Shown here one piece after another: positions 6,738 through 15,710 of a DNA stretch of 64,000 nt (positions are counted from its first letter, which is position 1; each line of letters starts with the position of its first letter). The DNA comes from Candidatus Dormiibacterota bacterium. GTDB taxonomy: Bacteria > Chloroflexota > Dormibacteria > Aeolococcales > Aeolococcaceae. Under the pieces are notes generated by a model. The model saw nothing but the letters and a program-made list of their open reading frames with translations, was not told where the DNA came from and did not search any database. Made by a program: the position numbers and the translations under genes. Where the stretch lies: contig PLZA01000046.1 in assembly GCA_003153505.1 (NCBI GenBank), positions 157 to 64,156 on the forward strand, read 5' to 3'.

Positions 6738-9700
6738 ATGGTCTCCCAGGGTGCGCGATCGATGACTGGACATAGGAGCGCGCGCCTCGGGACGAGGATC
6801 GCCATCTCGGCGGGGATGCTCAGCGTCATCGCCGGTCTTGGATGCAGCAACAGCGTTGCGGCACACGCCGGATCAGGGCCCTCGGACCCCACCGTCACCT
6901 GCGCGACCGATCCCAACATCTTCAACACCGGCTACGAGGTGGCGAGCGGAGGCGTCGACGCAAACTGGGAGGTCGCAGGGCCCTACGACAGCCCCGCCGG
7001 CACCACTCCGGAGACTGCGACCTACCTCCCAGGTGCGAACCCCGACCCTCCCGCAAACCCCACATTGGTGCTGGCCAACGTCAACAACCTGGTCCCCGGA
7101 GCATGGGCCGCCACTCCCTACAGCAATGCGCAGTGGATCTCCCAGCAAACCATTGCCAACCCGACCAGTCCGAACGGCGATTGGTACTACGAGTACAACT
7201 TCAACCTCGACCCGTCGGTGCTCGCCTCGTCGTTCTCGCTGGACATGAACTTCATGTCGGACAACGACCTGGCCACGGTGTTCGTCAACAACGTCGACCA
7301 GAGCACCTACCCGGGCTCCAACCTGCCCCAGGACCCCACCGTCGGCAACGACCCCTACAACTACCAGGGGTACCACCTCGACAAGGCATCCCAGACAACG
7401 CTCGACCACAACTGGAAGAGCGGGCCGAACACGATCATCGTCGAGATCAAGAGCGGTCCACCGGAACAGGGATTCGACGCCCAGATCCGCCCGAGCGCGT
7501 TCTGCGAGCTGAGTCTCGGCGCGACCAAGACGGCGTCGCCGGATCCGTACACGCCCGGTCAGCTGCTGACCTACACCGTGACAATCACCAACGCCGGCCC
7601 CGGGTACGCCGCCGAGGCGACCGTTTCGGATCCCCTGCCGGCCGCGCTCGCCGGAGGCGGGTTCACCTGGACCTGCAGCGCGAGCTCCGGGAGCTCATGC
7701 ACCCCCTCGGGCTCGGGCAACATCTCCGACACGGTTGGCATCGCCGCCGGAGGTTCGCTCGTCTACACGGTGTCCGGCGTCGTCCCGACCGCTGCTTCGG
7801 GGACTTTGACGAACTCCGTCACCGTGGCCCCCCCGGCTGGCGCATCCGACCCTGGGTGCAGCCCGAATTGCACCGTTACCAACCACGATCCCCAGGCTGC
7901 ACCCACCCTCACGGTCAGCAAGTCGGTGACCTCAACCGGACCGTATACGGCAGTCGGGCAGATCATCGCCTACCAATTCGTGGTGACCAACACCGGCAAC
8001 GTCACCCTGACCTCCGTCAGCGTCGCCGACACGCAGACAGCTCCGGCCGGCCTGCTCACCAGCGATCCGACATGCCAGGCTCTCGCCACCCCCCCGGGCC
8101 CCTGTTCCGGTGCCACCACGACGCTCGCGCCAGGGCAGGCTGCGACATTCACCGCCACTTACACGATCACTCAGGCCGACCTCGACAACGGATCGGTGCG
8201 TGATACCGCAACGGCGTCCGGGGACCCCCCAGGCTGCAGCTCGTCAGGGTGCGCGTCGACCTCTGCGGGGTCGGGCCTGACAGTGGCTCTCACCCAAGCG
8301 CCCGCCCTGACAGTCGTCAAGTCCTCCCCAACTGCGAGCTACTCGGCGGTGGGCGACACCATCGACTACGGCTTCCACGTGACCAACACCGGCAACGTGA
8401 CCCTGTCCAACATCGCCGTCGACGACACCGAGACGGCCCCGGCGACTCAGGCCAACCTTTCGCCGATCACGTGCCCCGACAGCACGATGGCTCCGGCCGC
8501 CGCGGAGACCTGCGCGGCGACCTACACGGTGACCGCGGCCGATATGGCCAACGGATCGGTGAGTGACACCGCAACCACCTCAGGCACACCGCCGGGATCG
8601 ATAACCCCCGTGACGTCCGGTTCCTCGGGTACCACGGTGAATGCGTATTTCGCGAAGGTGACTCTGACCAAGTCCGCCACCACGACGACGCCGACGGTGG
8701 GGAGCCATGACACGTTCACGCTCACAGCGGCCAACGCCGGTCCGTCCGACAGCGGTCAGGTGGTGGTGACCGATGTGCTGCCCAGCGGGTTGGGGTATGT
8801 CTCCTCGACGCCATCCAATTGCGTCAGTTCCTGCGTCGGAGTGACCGCACAAACGGTCACGTGGACGATCTCCGACATTGCGTCGGGCTCCAACGCGACG
8901 CTCCAGGTCGTGACACTGGTCAGTACGTCCTCCAATGTCACCAACACTGCCAGCTTCATACAGACCGCTCCCAACGGGTCCGGTGGACACTCCGGGTCCT
9001 CGAATACGGTCGCGATTGATCCAAGCTGGGCCGATGTCACCGTCACCAAGGCGGCTGCCATTGCAACCCTGCAGGTGGGCAACACCGACACGTTCACCCT
9101 CACGGCGACCAATGCCGGTGGCAGTACTTCCTCTTCAGGACAGGTTGTGGTCACCGATGTTCTTCCCATCGGTTTCAGCTACCAGTCCTCGACGGCAACC
9201 AATTGCGTCAGCAACTGCGTTCTTGTCACGGGGCAGACCGTCACCTGGACCATCACCGATCTCTCGGCCGGTGCCGACACAACGCTTCAGGTCGTGGTCA
9301 AGGGAACAGCGCCAGGGGTCCTCTTGAACACGGCTTCGTTCACGCAAGCCGTGCCTAATGACGCCGGGAGCTCCGCTGGTACATCGAACACCGTTGTCGT
9401 GAACGTTGTCGGCCCTCCCGACCTGGCGATCAAATTCGGGACGACCGCTCTGACTCTGGGTCAAACCACCACCGTGCGGTACACCATCACCAATCCCGGG
9501 GACAATCCCGTCTCACTCACCGGGGTTGGCTTCACCGACCATGTCGCCGCCATCCTCAGGGTGGCTAATCCGGCGAACGCGACAACGACCTGCTCCGGTG
9601 GGAGCGTGGCGGCGACGTTTGGCGGCTCGACCGTCATCCTCTCGGGCGCGACGCTGGGGGTTGGACAGAGCTGCACCGTCACGGTGAACGTTGTCGCCGT

Positions 9701-9926
9701 CGCCACCGGAACTGGTACTGAGAGCGCGACGGTCACCTCCACCAATGGCGGGGTTGGCGAGACTGTGCATGTGGATGTTCTCGCCGCCATCGCACCGGCA
9801 CCCCCCAATACCGGCGCTAGCTCCTCCAGTCGGTGGGCGACGGTCGGGTTGCTCATCGTCGGAGCTCTTCTCGTTTTCGCATTCGGTATCCTTCGGCGAC
9901 GTCACCGGATGTCAGGGAGCGGCTAG
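6738..9926 (+). CDS. Large DUF11-repeat surface protein with wall/membrane anchor
   Basis: The product has about 1062 residues. It has a signal segment (ISAGMLSVIAGLGCSNSVAAHA), then an N-terminal beta domain of about 200 residues rich in Asn, Asp and aromatic residues that ends near WKSGPNTIIVEIKSG. Six DUF11-type modules follow, each opening with a (V/T)xKxxxx pattern and carrying YTVTITNAGPG or VTNTGNVTL signatures. The C-terminus is PPNTGAS, a hydrophobic helix, then RRRHRMSG, the layout of a sortase signal with PPNTG in place of LPXTG. Start at 6738 is chosen for closeness to the leader ORF; ATG 6762 is an alternative. Likely displayed outside the cell as an adhesin or stalk. A sortase is encoded at 29675. 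Confidence 0.85.
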   Translation: MVSQGARSMTGHRSARLGTRIAISAGMLSVIAGLGCSNSVAAHAGSGPSDPTVTCATDPNIFNTGYEVASGGVDANWEVAGPYDSPAGTTPETATYLPGANPDPPANPTLVLANVNNLVPGAWAATPYSNAQWISQQTIANPTSPNGDWYYEYNFNLDPSVLASSFSLDMNFMSDNDLATVFVNNVDQSTYPGSNLPQDPTVGNDPYNYQGYHLDKASQTTLDHNWKSGPNTIIVEIKSGPPEQGFDAQIRPSAFCELSLGATKTASPDPYTPGQLLTYTVTITNAGPGYAAEATVSDPLPAALAGGGFTWTCSASSGSSCTPSGSGNISDTVGIAAGGSLVYTVSGVVPTAASGTLTNSVTVAPPAGASDPGCSPNCTVTNHDPQAAPTLTVSKSVTSTGPYTAVGQIIAYQFVVTNTGNVTLTSVSVADTQTAPAGLLTSDPTCQALATPPGPCSGATTTLAPGQAATFTATYTITQADLDNGSVRDTATASGDPPGCSSSGCASTSAGSGLTVALTQAPALTVVKSSPTASYSAVGDTIDYGFHVTNTGNVTLSNIAVDDTETAPATQANLSPITCPDSTMAPAAAETCAATYTVTAADMANGSVSDTATTSGTPPGSITPVTSGSSGTTVNAYFAKVTLTKSATTTTPTVGSHDTFTLTAANAGPSDSGQVVVTDVLPSGLGYVSSTPSNCVSSCVGVTAQTVTWTISDIASGSNATLQVVTLVSTSSNVTNTASFIQTAPNGSGGHSGSSNTVAIDPSWADVTVTKAAAIATLQVGNTDTFTLTATNAGGSTSSSGQVVVTDVLPIGFSYQSSTATNCVSNCVLVTGQTVTWTITDLSAGADTTLQVVVKGTAPGVLLNTASFTQAVPNDAGSSAGTSNTVVVNVVGPPDLAIKFGTTALTLGQTTTVRYTITNPGDNPVSLTGVGFTDHVAAILRVANPANATTTCSGGSVAATFGGSTVILSGATLGVGQSCTVTVNVVAVATGTGTESATVTSTNGGVGETVHVDVLAAIAPAPPNTGASSSSRWATVGLLIVGALLVFAFGILRRRHRMSGSG

Positions 9927-10173
9927 CGCTTCACTGCAGAACGCACGCTCGGGGCAGCTCAGGATCGAGCTACAAGCCCGAGAGGATCCCGAGGCACGGA
10001 GCCGCCCATCTCCGGCTCGTGCTGTCGGCGTGAGCGGCATCTGACGCGGCCGCCCTGGGATCGCAAGCGACCTCAAGGTGGTTCGTTGCAGTTGTTCATG
10101 AGGCTGGGGCATACTCCAGCCCCCACAAGAGGGTCGGCCTTCCCGCCAAAGCCCTCCGTGCTCTCTGCAGCCT
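9927..10173. other. Intergenic region after the DUF11 gene
   Basis: No gene recognised. Its right end abuts the broken TIG-domain fragment. Confidence 0.4.
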
Positions 10174-10413
10174 GCCATACGTGTAGCCGTGAGCTGAGGT
10201 CAGCGCACGTGGACCGAACGCGGTGGTCAGCTGGACCGGGACCGACCCCGCCGGCTCTGCTGGCGTGATGAATGTGAACGAGGTGGCAGAAACCACTGTC
10301 GGCGCCACCGTGGTGCGGCCGATTGTCACGCACACCCCCGCCGCAAACCCACGCCCGGTCACGGGTGACCCTCTGCCGACCGGTCCGTGGACCCGCCGCG
10401 GGGTCACCGAACT
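10174..10413 (-). pseudogene. Broken IPT/TIG domain copied from a surface-protein gene
   Basis: The minus frame reads SSVTP, then after a scrambled stretch VTGRGFAAGVCVTIG, VSATSFTFITPAEPAG and ALTSAHGYTYG. This is one IPT/TIG module nearly identical at the DNA level to the first TIG module of the intact gene at about 24235-24480. There is no signal peptide or stop-to-stop gene around it and the frame slips within the first 20 residues. It is a dead fragment or a recombination by-product. Confidence 0.7.
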
Positions 10414-10531
10414 CTTCCTGGCGGTCAACGCTGGAGCTAAAGGGGGCTAACGGGAACTCAACGAGGCGATATCGACCGTTATCCAGGGGATTCCGCGAGT
10501 CGAGTGAAGGCGCCTCACGGTAAAATATGAC

Positions 10532-10556
10532 CTCCTGCAACCGAGTTTCAGGAGGA
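10532..10556 (-). terminator. Putative intrinsic terminator of hicAB
   Basis: A perfect 7-bp stem (CCTCCTG/CAGGAGG) with an 11-base loop lies 12 bases past the hicB stop. On the minus strand it is followed by TCATATTTTACC, a T-rich run. Confidence 0.5.
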
Positions 10557-10567
10557 CCGACGACCGC

Positions 10568-10792
10568 TCAGGCGGCGACTGTCACCGTGAGCGTCTGGGG
10601 CGCCCCGAACTCCTCTGGGACCCGCTCGCCGTCCGCCTCCAGTCCAGCGATGTGGACCGCGATCGCCTCGGCCGCGCGTTCACGGCACTCGTCGACCGTT
10701 TTGCCCTGGGTGAAGCAGCCCGCGAGCGCCGGTACCAGGACCATGTAGCCGCCGGTTTCCTCCGGCTCGAGCAGGATGGTATACGTCCTCAT
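10568..10792 (-). CDS. hicB: HicB-type antitoxin
   Basis: The product has 74 residues with the HicB fold: YTILLEPEETGGYMVLVPALAGCFTQGKTVDECRE carries the E..GG(Y/F)....P.L.GC.T.G.T..E signature, followed by a helix AAEAIAVHIAGLEADGERVPE. It lacks a C-terminal DNA-binding domain. The ATG start has GAGAGG eight bases upstream. It lies 13 bases after hicA on the same strand, the usual toxin-first order, so the two should be co-transcribed. HicB neutralises the HicA mRNA-cleaving toxin. Confidence 0.9.
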   Translation of the reverse strand: MRTYTILLEPEETGGYMVLVPALAGCFTQGKTVDECRERAAEAIAVHIAGLEADGERVPEEFGAPQTLTVTVAA

Positions 10793-10805
10793 ATGGTCAA
10801 TCCTC

Positions 10806-11033
10806 TCACAGGGCAGATCGGAGTTCGTCGGCGGTGATGCCCGCTTGTGCCAGGATCGCCCTCAGGAGGCCGGGTCCGATCGTCTCGCCGGCGTGCAGGG
10901 GGACCGTGACGCGGCCACGACGCTCTGGGTGCCTGAGCTGCGCGTGGGAGCCTCTCTGAGCCACGACTTCCCATCCAAGCTGCCGAAGCGCTCTCAGAAT
11001 CTCTCGACCGGTTACGCGCGGGAGTGGCGGCAC
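10806..11033 (-). CDS. hicA: HicA-type mRNA interferase toxin
   Basis: The product has 75 residues, typical for HicA. LPRVTGREILRALRQLGW is the conserved N-terminal helix, and RGSHAQLRH carries the catalytic histidine of the double-stranded-RNA-binding-like fold. VTVPLHAGETIGPGLLRAIL and the closing LAQAGI are also standard. The GTG at 11033 is the start that matches the family; an AGGAGG lies directly before it, closer than usual. HicA toxins cleave mRNA and arrest growth. Confidence 0.9.
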   Translation of the reverse strand: MPPLPRVTGREILRALRQLGWEVVAQRGSHAQLRHPERRGRVTVPLHAGETIGPGLLRAILAQAGITADELRSAL

Positions 11034-11070
11034 CCTCCTACCGTACGGCTCCAGCTACCCGAGCGAGGCT

Positions 11071-11086
11071 CCGGCTTCGAAGCCGG
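11071..11086. promoter_or_regulatory. 16-bp perfect palindrome upstream of hicA
   Basis: The sequence CCGGCTTCGAAGCCGG is centred about 45 bases before the hicA start codon. The position suits an autoregulatory operator, although this HicB has no separate DNA-binding domain. Confidence 0.4.
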
Positions 11087-11156
11087 TCGAGATAGACAGG
11101 GCCGCCACAGGTGCCGTCACTGACGGCTGGGGTCCGTGACGAGCGGACGACCTTCG

Positions 11157-11522
11157 TCACCGGCTGCGCTTGGCCCGCGCGACCACCGTGGACCCCAACG
11201 CCCGGGAGCTGGCGGCTGCCGTGTGCCGCGGTGCAGCCAGCGATCCCGCACACCAGGGGCAGCCGGCGTGACCAAGATACCGGCGCAGGCGCAGATCCTC
11301 GAGCAGGTCGCGCACCCGGTCTCGAGTCTGCCCGTCCACCTGCAGGTCGCAGAGATCAGTCACCGGCGGCTCGCCGCCGATCTTCATCCAGACCTGTGCG
11401 TACTGTCGCTGCGCGTCGACCACGCGCGGATCGTCGAGTGAGGTGACGTCAGCAAGGATACGGAGCGCCCCTTTGCGCAGATCACCGCCCTGGATGCGCC
11501 AGGCCAGCTCGTCGGGAGGCAG
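11157..11522 (-). pseudogene. Unrecognised gene fragment
   Basis: An open minus frame of about 120 codons reads LPPDELAWRIQGGDLRKG, VTSLDDPRVVDAQRQYAQVW and QVDGQTRDRVRDLLEDLRL, giving a plausible acidic/basic helical protein. It has no ATG or TTG start after the in-frame stop at 11559-11561; the first conventional start is a GTG at 11423 inside the conserved-looking part. It is probably a gene that lost its 5' end. No family recognised. Confidence 0.35.
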
Positions 11523-12179
11523 GGTTCCGTAGCTGGCACGCGCCGCTTGTGGGGCAGGTTAAGGAGGTCCACGCCGACCCGGGGGGGCGCCATTGACCCT
11601 TTTGCACGGGGTGCGCATAGAATCCACGGCCGAACTCAGCGCCGCTCCCGACCCGGCTGCCTTCACACGCGACGCGGGGACCCGCGCAGCCGAGCTCGCA
11701 GTCTCGTACGTCGGGCCAGGGCCCGCGTGCTGCGTCATGGCGGTCGCGTCTGGTTACTGGAACCAGCCCTCGACGTCGAGCACGACGTTTGATGCTGCCG
11801 CGGTGAGTCGGTGCCAGCGGGGCGCGGTTCGTATCACCTCGGAAAAAATCCCGGCCGGGTAGCGGACTCAAACGACGCGCCAGGAGCTGCACCAGCAAGC
11901 CTGCGCCGACGCATCGCTCATCCTGTGACGCGATCCACGGTCACTCGCGACACTTACTCCGAAACCAACGCGGCCCATGCAGAGAAGCCCGCATCCGACG
12001 CGAATCCGACCGCCCTCACCACCGTGATATCGGCGGCGGCGCTGGATCTCGCAGTCGTGCGTGGCGGCGCCAGCTCCCCGGTTTGCCGCGATCAAGTGAG
12101 GCCCTCGCTAAGGACCAGGTTTTGGTATCGACTTCTGCGCTATACCTCGGACGTGTGCGCCGTGACTCCAACTCAACGG
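11523..12179. other. Decayed region with debris of a surface-protein gene
   Basis: No intact gene. It holds the short motif ACCCTTTTGCACGGG at about 11597, also present at about 22066 in the dispersed repeat, and the C-terminal surface-protein fragment at 11754. Confidence 0.5.
11754..11805 (-). pseudogene. C-terminal scrap of the beta-repeat surface protein
   Basis: The minus frame reads AAASNVVLDVEGWFQ and then TAA at 11754-11756. The intact gene at 22427 ends SINAVLDVDGWFQ, and the flanking DNA matches closely over about 35 bases. Together with the TIG scrap at 10174 it suggests a second, mostly deleted copy of that gene. Confidence 0.65.
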
Positions 12180-13853
12180 CTAAGGCTTGTACATAACCCA
12201 GAACTTTTCATCGACATTGGTCCAACTCAATCCGCCAATATCAATTGGTACGTTCACCTCACAATGCTTCAAATAACTGTAGCCCAAAAGAGCCTGTGGG
12301 GAGGTCCGCCCAATAGCCGTAATCTCATCCTGACGCAAAACCAGCCAGTGGGGGTGCAACTCTTCAATCATCAACCCCAACACATCGGGATAGCCTCGCT
12401 GCGAAGGCGGGATTGAGGCCAAGGCCTGGGCCGAAACCTTCGAAATCAAACCGGGGTAATCCCAAAGAGTGGCCCCCGAATAATACCCAACATATCCGGA
12501 AGACTCGGTAAACACGGCGTCGCTACCTTTGACCACTTTTGCTAAATATTCGCCAAGGGGCACTCGAACCCTGTCTTCAACCTGTTGCTGTACAACAGCA
12601 TTAAGGGGAATGGTGAAGGCAAGATTACAAGAAATCGCTGACCCCAACAGAACAGCGAACACCAGGGGCAGGCGGGACTGTACAAATCTCAATTGTTCCA
12701 GGCCAATTCCAGCAAGTATGGCGACTCCCGCCGCGAAAGGAACGATATACCAATCGTAATAATCAGTTGGTAGAAACAGCCCGCGATAAACCAGAAAAAG
12801 CAGGAGGTAGGCCAGTAGTGGCTGCCACCGAGTTAATCGGGCCACCCGAAACATACCGACTAGCGCTAAGGCTGAGATTGCAAGTCCAATTATCGCCAGA
12901 AACCAGAATGGAAAAGGGGCCCCAGTCTCGGCTGAATTCGCGAGGAAGGGGGTCAAATAGTGCCAGACTGAAAGAAGATCGGTGGCCATCCCGGCCAAAC
13001 CCCAATGCACTATCGGTCCCAAGTTTGCCAGGCTGAGGGTGGGGGGATTGACATAGGCGGCGGCCTTGGCAGCAATCGTGTGCGGTATCGGTGATCCGTA
13101 ATACCAAGTCGCAAAGGCAATCCACGGGGCAATGACCAGACTTGTCAACCCCAGGGCTGGCCAGGCCTTCTTCCGGTTATGCCGAAAGAGAGCCGCCAGA
13201 GCCGGTATGGTCCATAAAATGAAGTCTGGCCTGGCTAATAGCGCTAAACCCAGTAGGACCCCACTTCGCTTGTATTGCCATCGGGAAACGGTCAATACAC
13301 CCGCCAACAACACGGCCACTGCCACTTCAGTCTCCATGCCGGCCATTCCGTAGAAGACTTGATTCTCCTCAAAGGCTACAAATGCCAAGGCAAACAATCG
13401 TCCCCACACTCCCATGCCCAAGTCTTTGCAAATTTCATTTACACACCAGACGGCAACCACAAATGCAAGTAAAGTCGCCACCCGAAGCGACAGGATCCCC
13501 GAACCCGCCTTAATTAGCTCACTAACCAGGGGAATAATGACCGAAAGCACGCTGGTAAATCCTTGGATATGTCCTTCGGCGGGATTGGGGGTAAGCCCTA
13601 TGCCAGTCGCCGCATTGCGGGCTTGCCACACCGTAATCAGAGCATCCTCCCAGATGCGCTGCGTGACCACCCAGAATACAATCCGCGCCGCCAACCCAAG
13701 GACGACTGCGAAAAGGAGCACCCGATCCTTCAGGGTTGCTCGAAGGGTCTGTCTTCCAGCCAAAAACAGTTTCCTCCAAGACCAATTCATCGCGCCAGTC
13801 ACAGTGCTCGGAAGTCTTGACCCTGGAAGGCTCAACCGCCAACCGTTACGCAT
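12180..13853 (-). CDS. GT-C membrane glycosyltransferase, AftB-like
   Basis: The product has 557 residues and about a dozen membrane helices. The first loop has WEDALITVWQARNAATGIGLTPNPAEGHIQGFTS, matching the ED(A)F....R.A.....G.G...NPGE.VEG.TS pattern of AftB-type arabinofuranosyltransferases; the Glu-Asp pair would be catalytic. LLARPDF and YYGSPIPHTIAAKAAAY are also family motifs. The C-terminal 120 residues form a soluble domain. It likely moves a sugar from a polyprenyl-phosphate donor outside the membrane. Its codons and base composition are clearly poorer in G+C than the neighbours, suggesting transfer from another source. Confidence 0.75.
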   Translation of the reverse strand: MRNGWRLSLPGSRLPSTVTGAMNWSWRKLFLAGRQTLRATLKDRVLLFAVVLGLAARIVFWVVTQRIWEDALITVWQARNAATGIGLTPNPAEGHIQGFTSVLSVIIPLVSELIKAGSGILSLRVATLLAFVVAVWCVNEICKDLGMGVWGRLFALAFVAFEENQVFYGMAGMETEVAVAVLLAGVLTVSRWQYKRSGVLLGLALLARPDFILWTIPALAALFRHNRKKAWPALGLTSLVIAPWIAFATWYYGSPIPHTIAAKAAAYVNPPTLSLANLGPIVHWGLAGMATDLLSVWHYLTPFLANSAETGAPFPFWFLAIIGLAISALALVGMFRVARLTRWQPLLAYLLLFLVYRGLFLPTDYYDWYIVPFAAGVAILAGIGLEQLRFVQSRLPLVFAVLLGSAISCNLAFTIPLNAVVQQQVEDRVRVPLGEYLAKVVKGSDAVFTESSGYVGYYSGATLWDYPGLISKVSAQALASIPPSQRGYPDVLGLMIEELHPHWLVLRQDEITAIGRTSPQALLGYSYLKHCEVNVPIDIGGLSWTNVDEKFWVMYKP

Positions 13854-14348
13854 CTGTCATGGGTCAGCGTCTTGGACCCCCCGCTGCTGCCCCGTTCACC
13901 AGAGTCGCTCGGAACGCTACGGCGACCACTCGGCGCCGGGCCGCTCCTTCGGGCGCAGCACGGCACGGTCCCGGGTTACTCGGACAACTGCTGTCGCTGA
14001 GCGCTGTGCGGACGGGCCGAGGCAGATCGGCGTACGGGCGTCCGGGCCGCCCTCGATTCACTCGAGGCCGAGGTCGCGACCATCATCGAACGCGGCTGGC
14101 GTTAGCGCATTGCCGATGGCAAAGACGGTCGGCGGGCGGCTACGCGGAGGGATACCTCAAGGCGAAGGCGAGGTTTCGGTTGACCTACCCGTGCGGAGGG
14201 AGCAGGAAGCCGGTCGACGTGCTCGCCGGGAATCCCCACGCCGCACAGGCCATGGCGGCGCCGGTCGAGGGCGAGTGGAGGCACGGGGCTGCCATGAAAC
14301 CTAGCCTCGGACCGCAACGCGACCGCCCGGAGCACACCCGAAGGCGCG
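13854..14348 (+). pseudogene. Decayed region with a possible broken small ORF
   Basis: Two plus frames carry pieces that seem to belong together: ALDSLEAEVATIIERGWR at about 14048-14102, ending at a stop, and GYLKAKARFRLTYPCGG followed by PVDVLAGNPHAAQAM at about 14142-14262. The second piece resembles small proteins with a zinc-ribbon-like YPC.GC segment, here with the second cysteine lost. No intact gene is present. Low certainty. Confidence 0.3.
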
Positions 14349-14807
14349 ATGCGGCAAGGGTCCGGGCGCGTTCCGCGCACCCGGGCCTCGCGCATCGTCT
14401 TCGGCCCTGCATTCCTCCAGGCGATTCGGGTGCGGGGACTCACCCTGACCGAGGTGGCCCGGCGGGCGCACGTGGCAGTCGCGACCGCGTCGTCCGCGGC
14501 ACGCGGGCACCCCGTCAATATACCGACGGCGCTCCGCCTCGTCCGGGTCGTCAGCGCAGCGCCCATCGTTCCGGAACTCGAGACCTGCGCCGGATTGCCC
14601 GGATCCCCGCTCGGCGGTGGCGTCGACTCAAGCGTCCCTGACGCCGACGGCTCAGGGCTCGGGCGACGAGTGCGCCGGGGAGGGCGTGGGGATGAATCCG
14701 GATCGCGAGCCGCCGGCCGCGCGCGAACGCGGCGAGGCTGGATTCCAGCCGACGAACGCAGTCAGGTCGCCTTGGTGTCTGGCTCGCGAGATAGCAGCCA
14801 TCCCTGA
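14349..14807 (+). CDS. Small XRE-like HTH protein, C-terminus run-on
   Basis: Residues 19-75 (FGPAFLQAIRVRGLTLTEVARRAHVAVATASSAARG...PIVPELE) form one helix-turn-helix domain closely similar to the protein at 60653, which stops three residues after the shared PIVPELE. Here the frame runs on for 77 more residues into a dispersed repeat, so the natural end was probably lost by the repeat's insertion or a frameshift. Start is an ATG at 14349; about 15 basic residues precede the conserved part. DNA binding is inferred. Confidence 0.5.
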   Translation: MRQGSGRVPRTRASRIVFGPAFLQAIRVRGLTLTEVARRAHVAVATASSAARGHPVNIPTALRLVRVVSAAPIVPELETCAGLPGSPLGGGVDSSVPDADGSGLGRRVRRGGRGDESGSRAAGRARTRRGWIPADERSQVALVSGSRDSSHP

Positions 14808-15185
14808 CGAGGCCGGGGCGCACCGCTGGTCGCGCTGCGACGGTCCGGCGCTCGAAGCGCCGCGCATGCGCCCTGAAGCGCCGACGCCCCCATGCACGGC
14901 ACCGATCGCCATTGCCGTCGCCGTTGGCGAGAGGATGGTGCAGCGCTCGAGTTCAGCGACACGGCGCACCCACGGAAGCGATCTGGCCGCGGCTGTCGCC
15001 TCGCTGCCGGGACTCGGGTCGCCCGCCAGTGGACGACCGCGGAGGCCGCCCTGACCCGCTTCCGCCGCGCGTCGCTCGGTCGGACAAATGCGCGTCGCCG
15101 GCGCACGCTCGCAAAGTCGCCGCATGTGGTGCGAGCTAAACGGGCGTCCTGCGAATTCGGGGCGCGACCCCGGCACTTTTGCCCG
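14628..15185. repeat. Dispersed ~550-bp repeat, copy 1
   Basis: This block aligns along its whole length, in the same orientation, with 21527-22080. Shared landmarks in order are GCGTCCCTGACGCC, GGGGAGGGCGTG, GCGGCGAGGCTGGATTCC, CCTGACGAGGCCGG, GCGCCCCCATGCAC, CTTCCGCCGCG and GTGGTGCGAGCTAA. Differences are scattered substitutions and small indels that break frame on both strands, so coding has been lost or the repeat was never coding. No terminal inverted repeats or transposase seen. Confidence 0.75.
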
Positions 15186-15710
15186 GAGGTTGTTGCGAGG
15201 GCGGGTGAGGGCTGCCGCGAAGAGTCAACGTTCATGCTTCACAATTAGCGTCGGCCCATCCGAACTCTCGGGCCGATATCGACCGTTTTACAAGGGCTTT
15301 CTCACGTTGTGTGAAGTGTTCTCCCGCAAACTTTGACGCCCTTGCGTCTACGTTTAGGCCCCGTGCTTCGCTGCTCGCACGACCCTTTCCGCAGCTCGCA
15401 GAGCACCAGTCGCGGCAGTTCGAAGCCCCACATGCCTATGCCTTGGCCACCGCGCCCTCGCGTCGATCGCTTGGGTTGAGATCGCACATCAACGATGTCT
15501 CCAATGGTCGGCCGATGGCTTCATGCCGGGCGTCGTCGACGCTAGAGCGTCACGACACCTGCAACAGTCGCGCGAGGCACTCGCCGCAACGCTGGAGATG
15601 AAGACCGTCTGGCACCCGATCGGCCGCTGAGCGAGGGCGGCGGTGAGCCGCAACAGCCGCCGCCCCGGTGCGTCGGCGATGCCCGCCCCGGATCGGCCTG
15701 GCGCCATCGG
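15186..15710. other. Intergenic region, no supported gene
   Basis: It begins with a short block (CGATATCGACCGTT at 15265, then GTGTGAAG) that resembles 10464-10511. No coding feature recognised. Confidence 0.4.

Noticed and set aside
14652-15176. Coding frame within the dispersed repeat
   Set aside because: The matching frame in the second copy is broken by indels, and neither translation has a recognisable domain.
10464-15312. Short similarity CGATATCGACCGTT...GTGAAG between 10464-10511 and 15265-15312
   Set aside because: Too short to classify alone; noted as possible edge of the dispersed repeat family but not counted as a feature.
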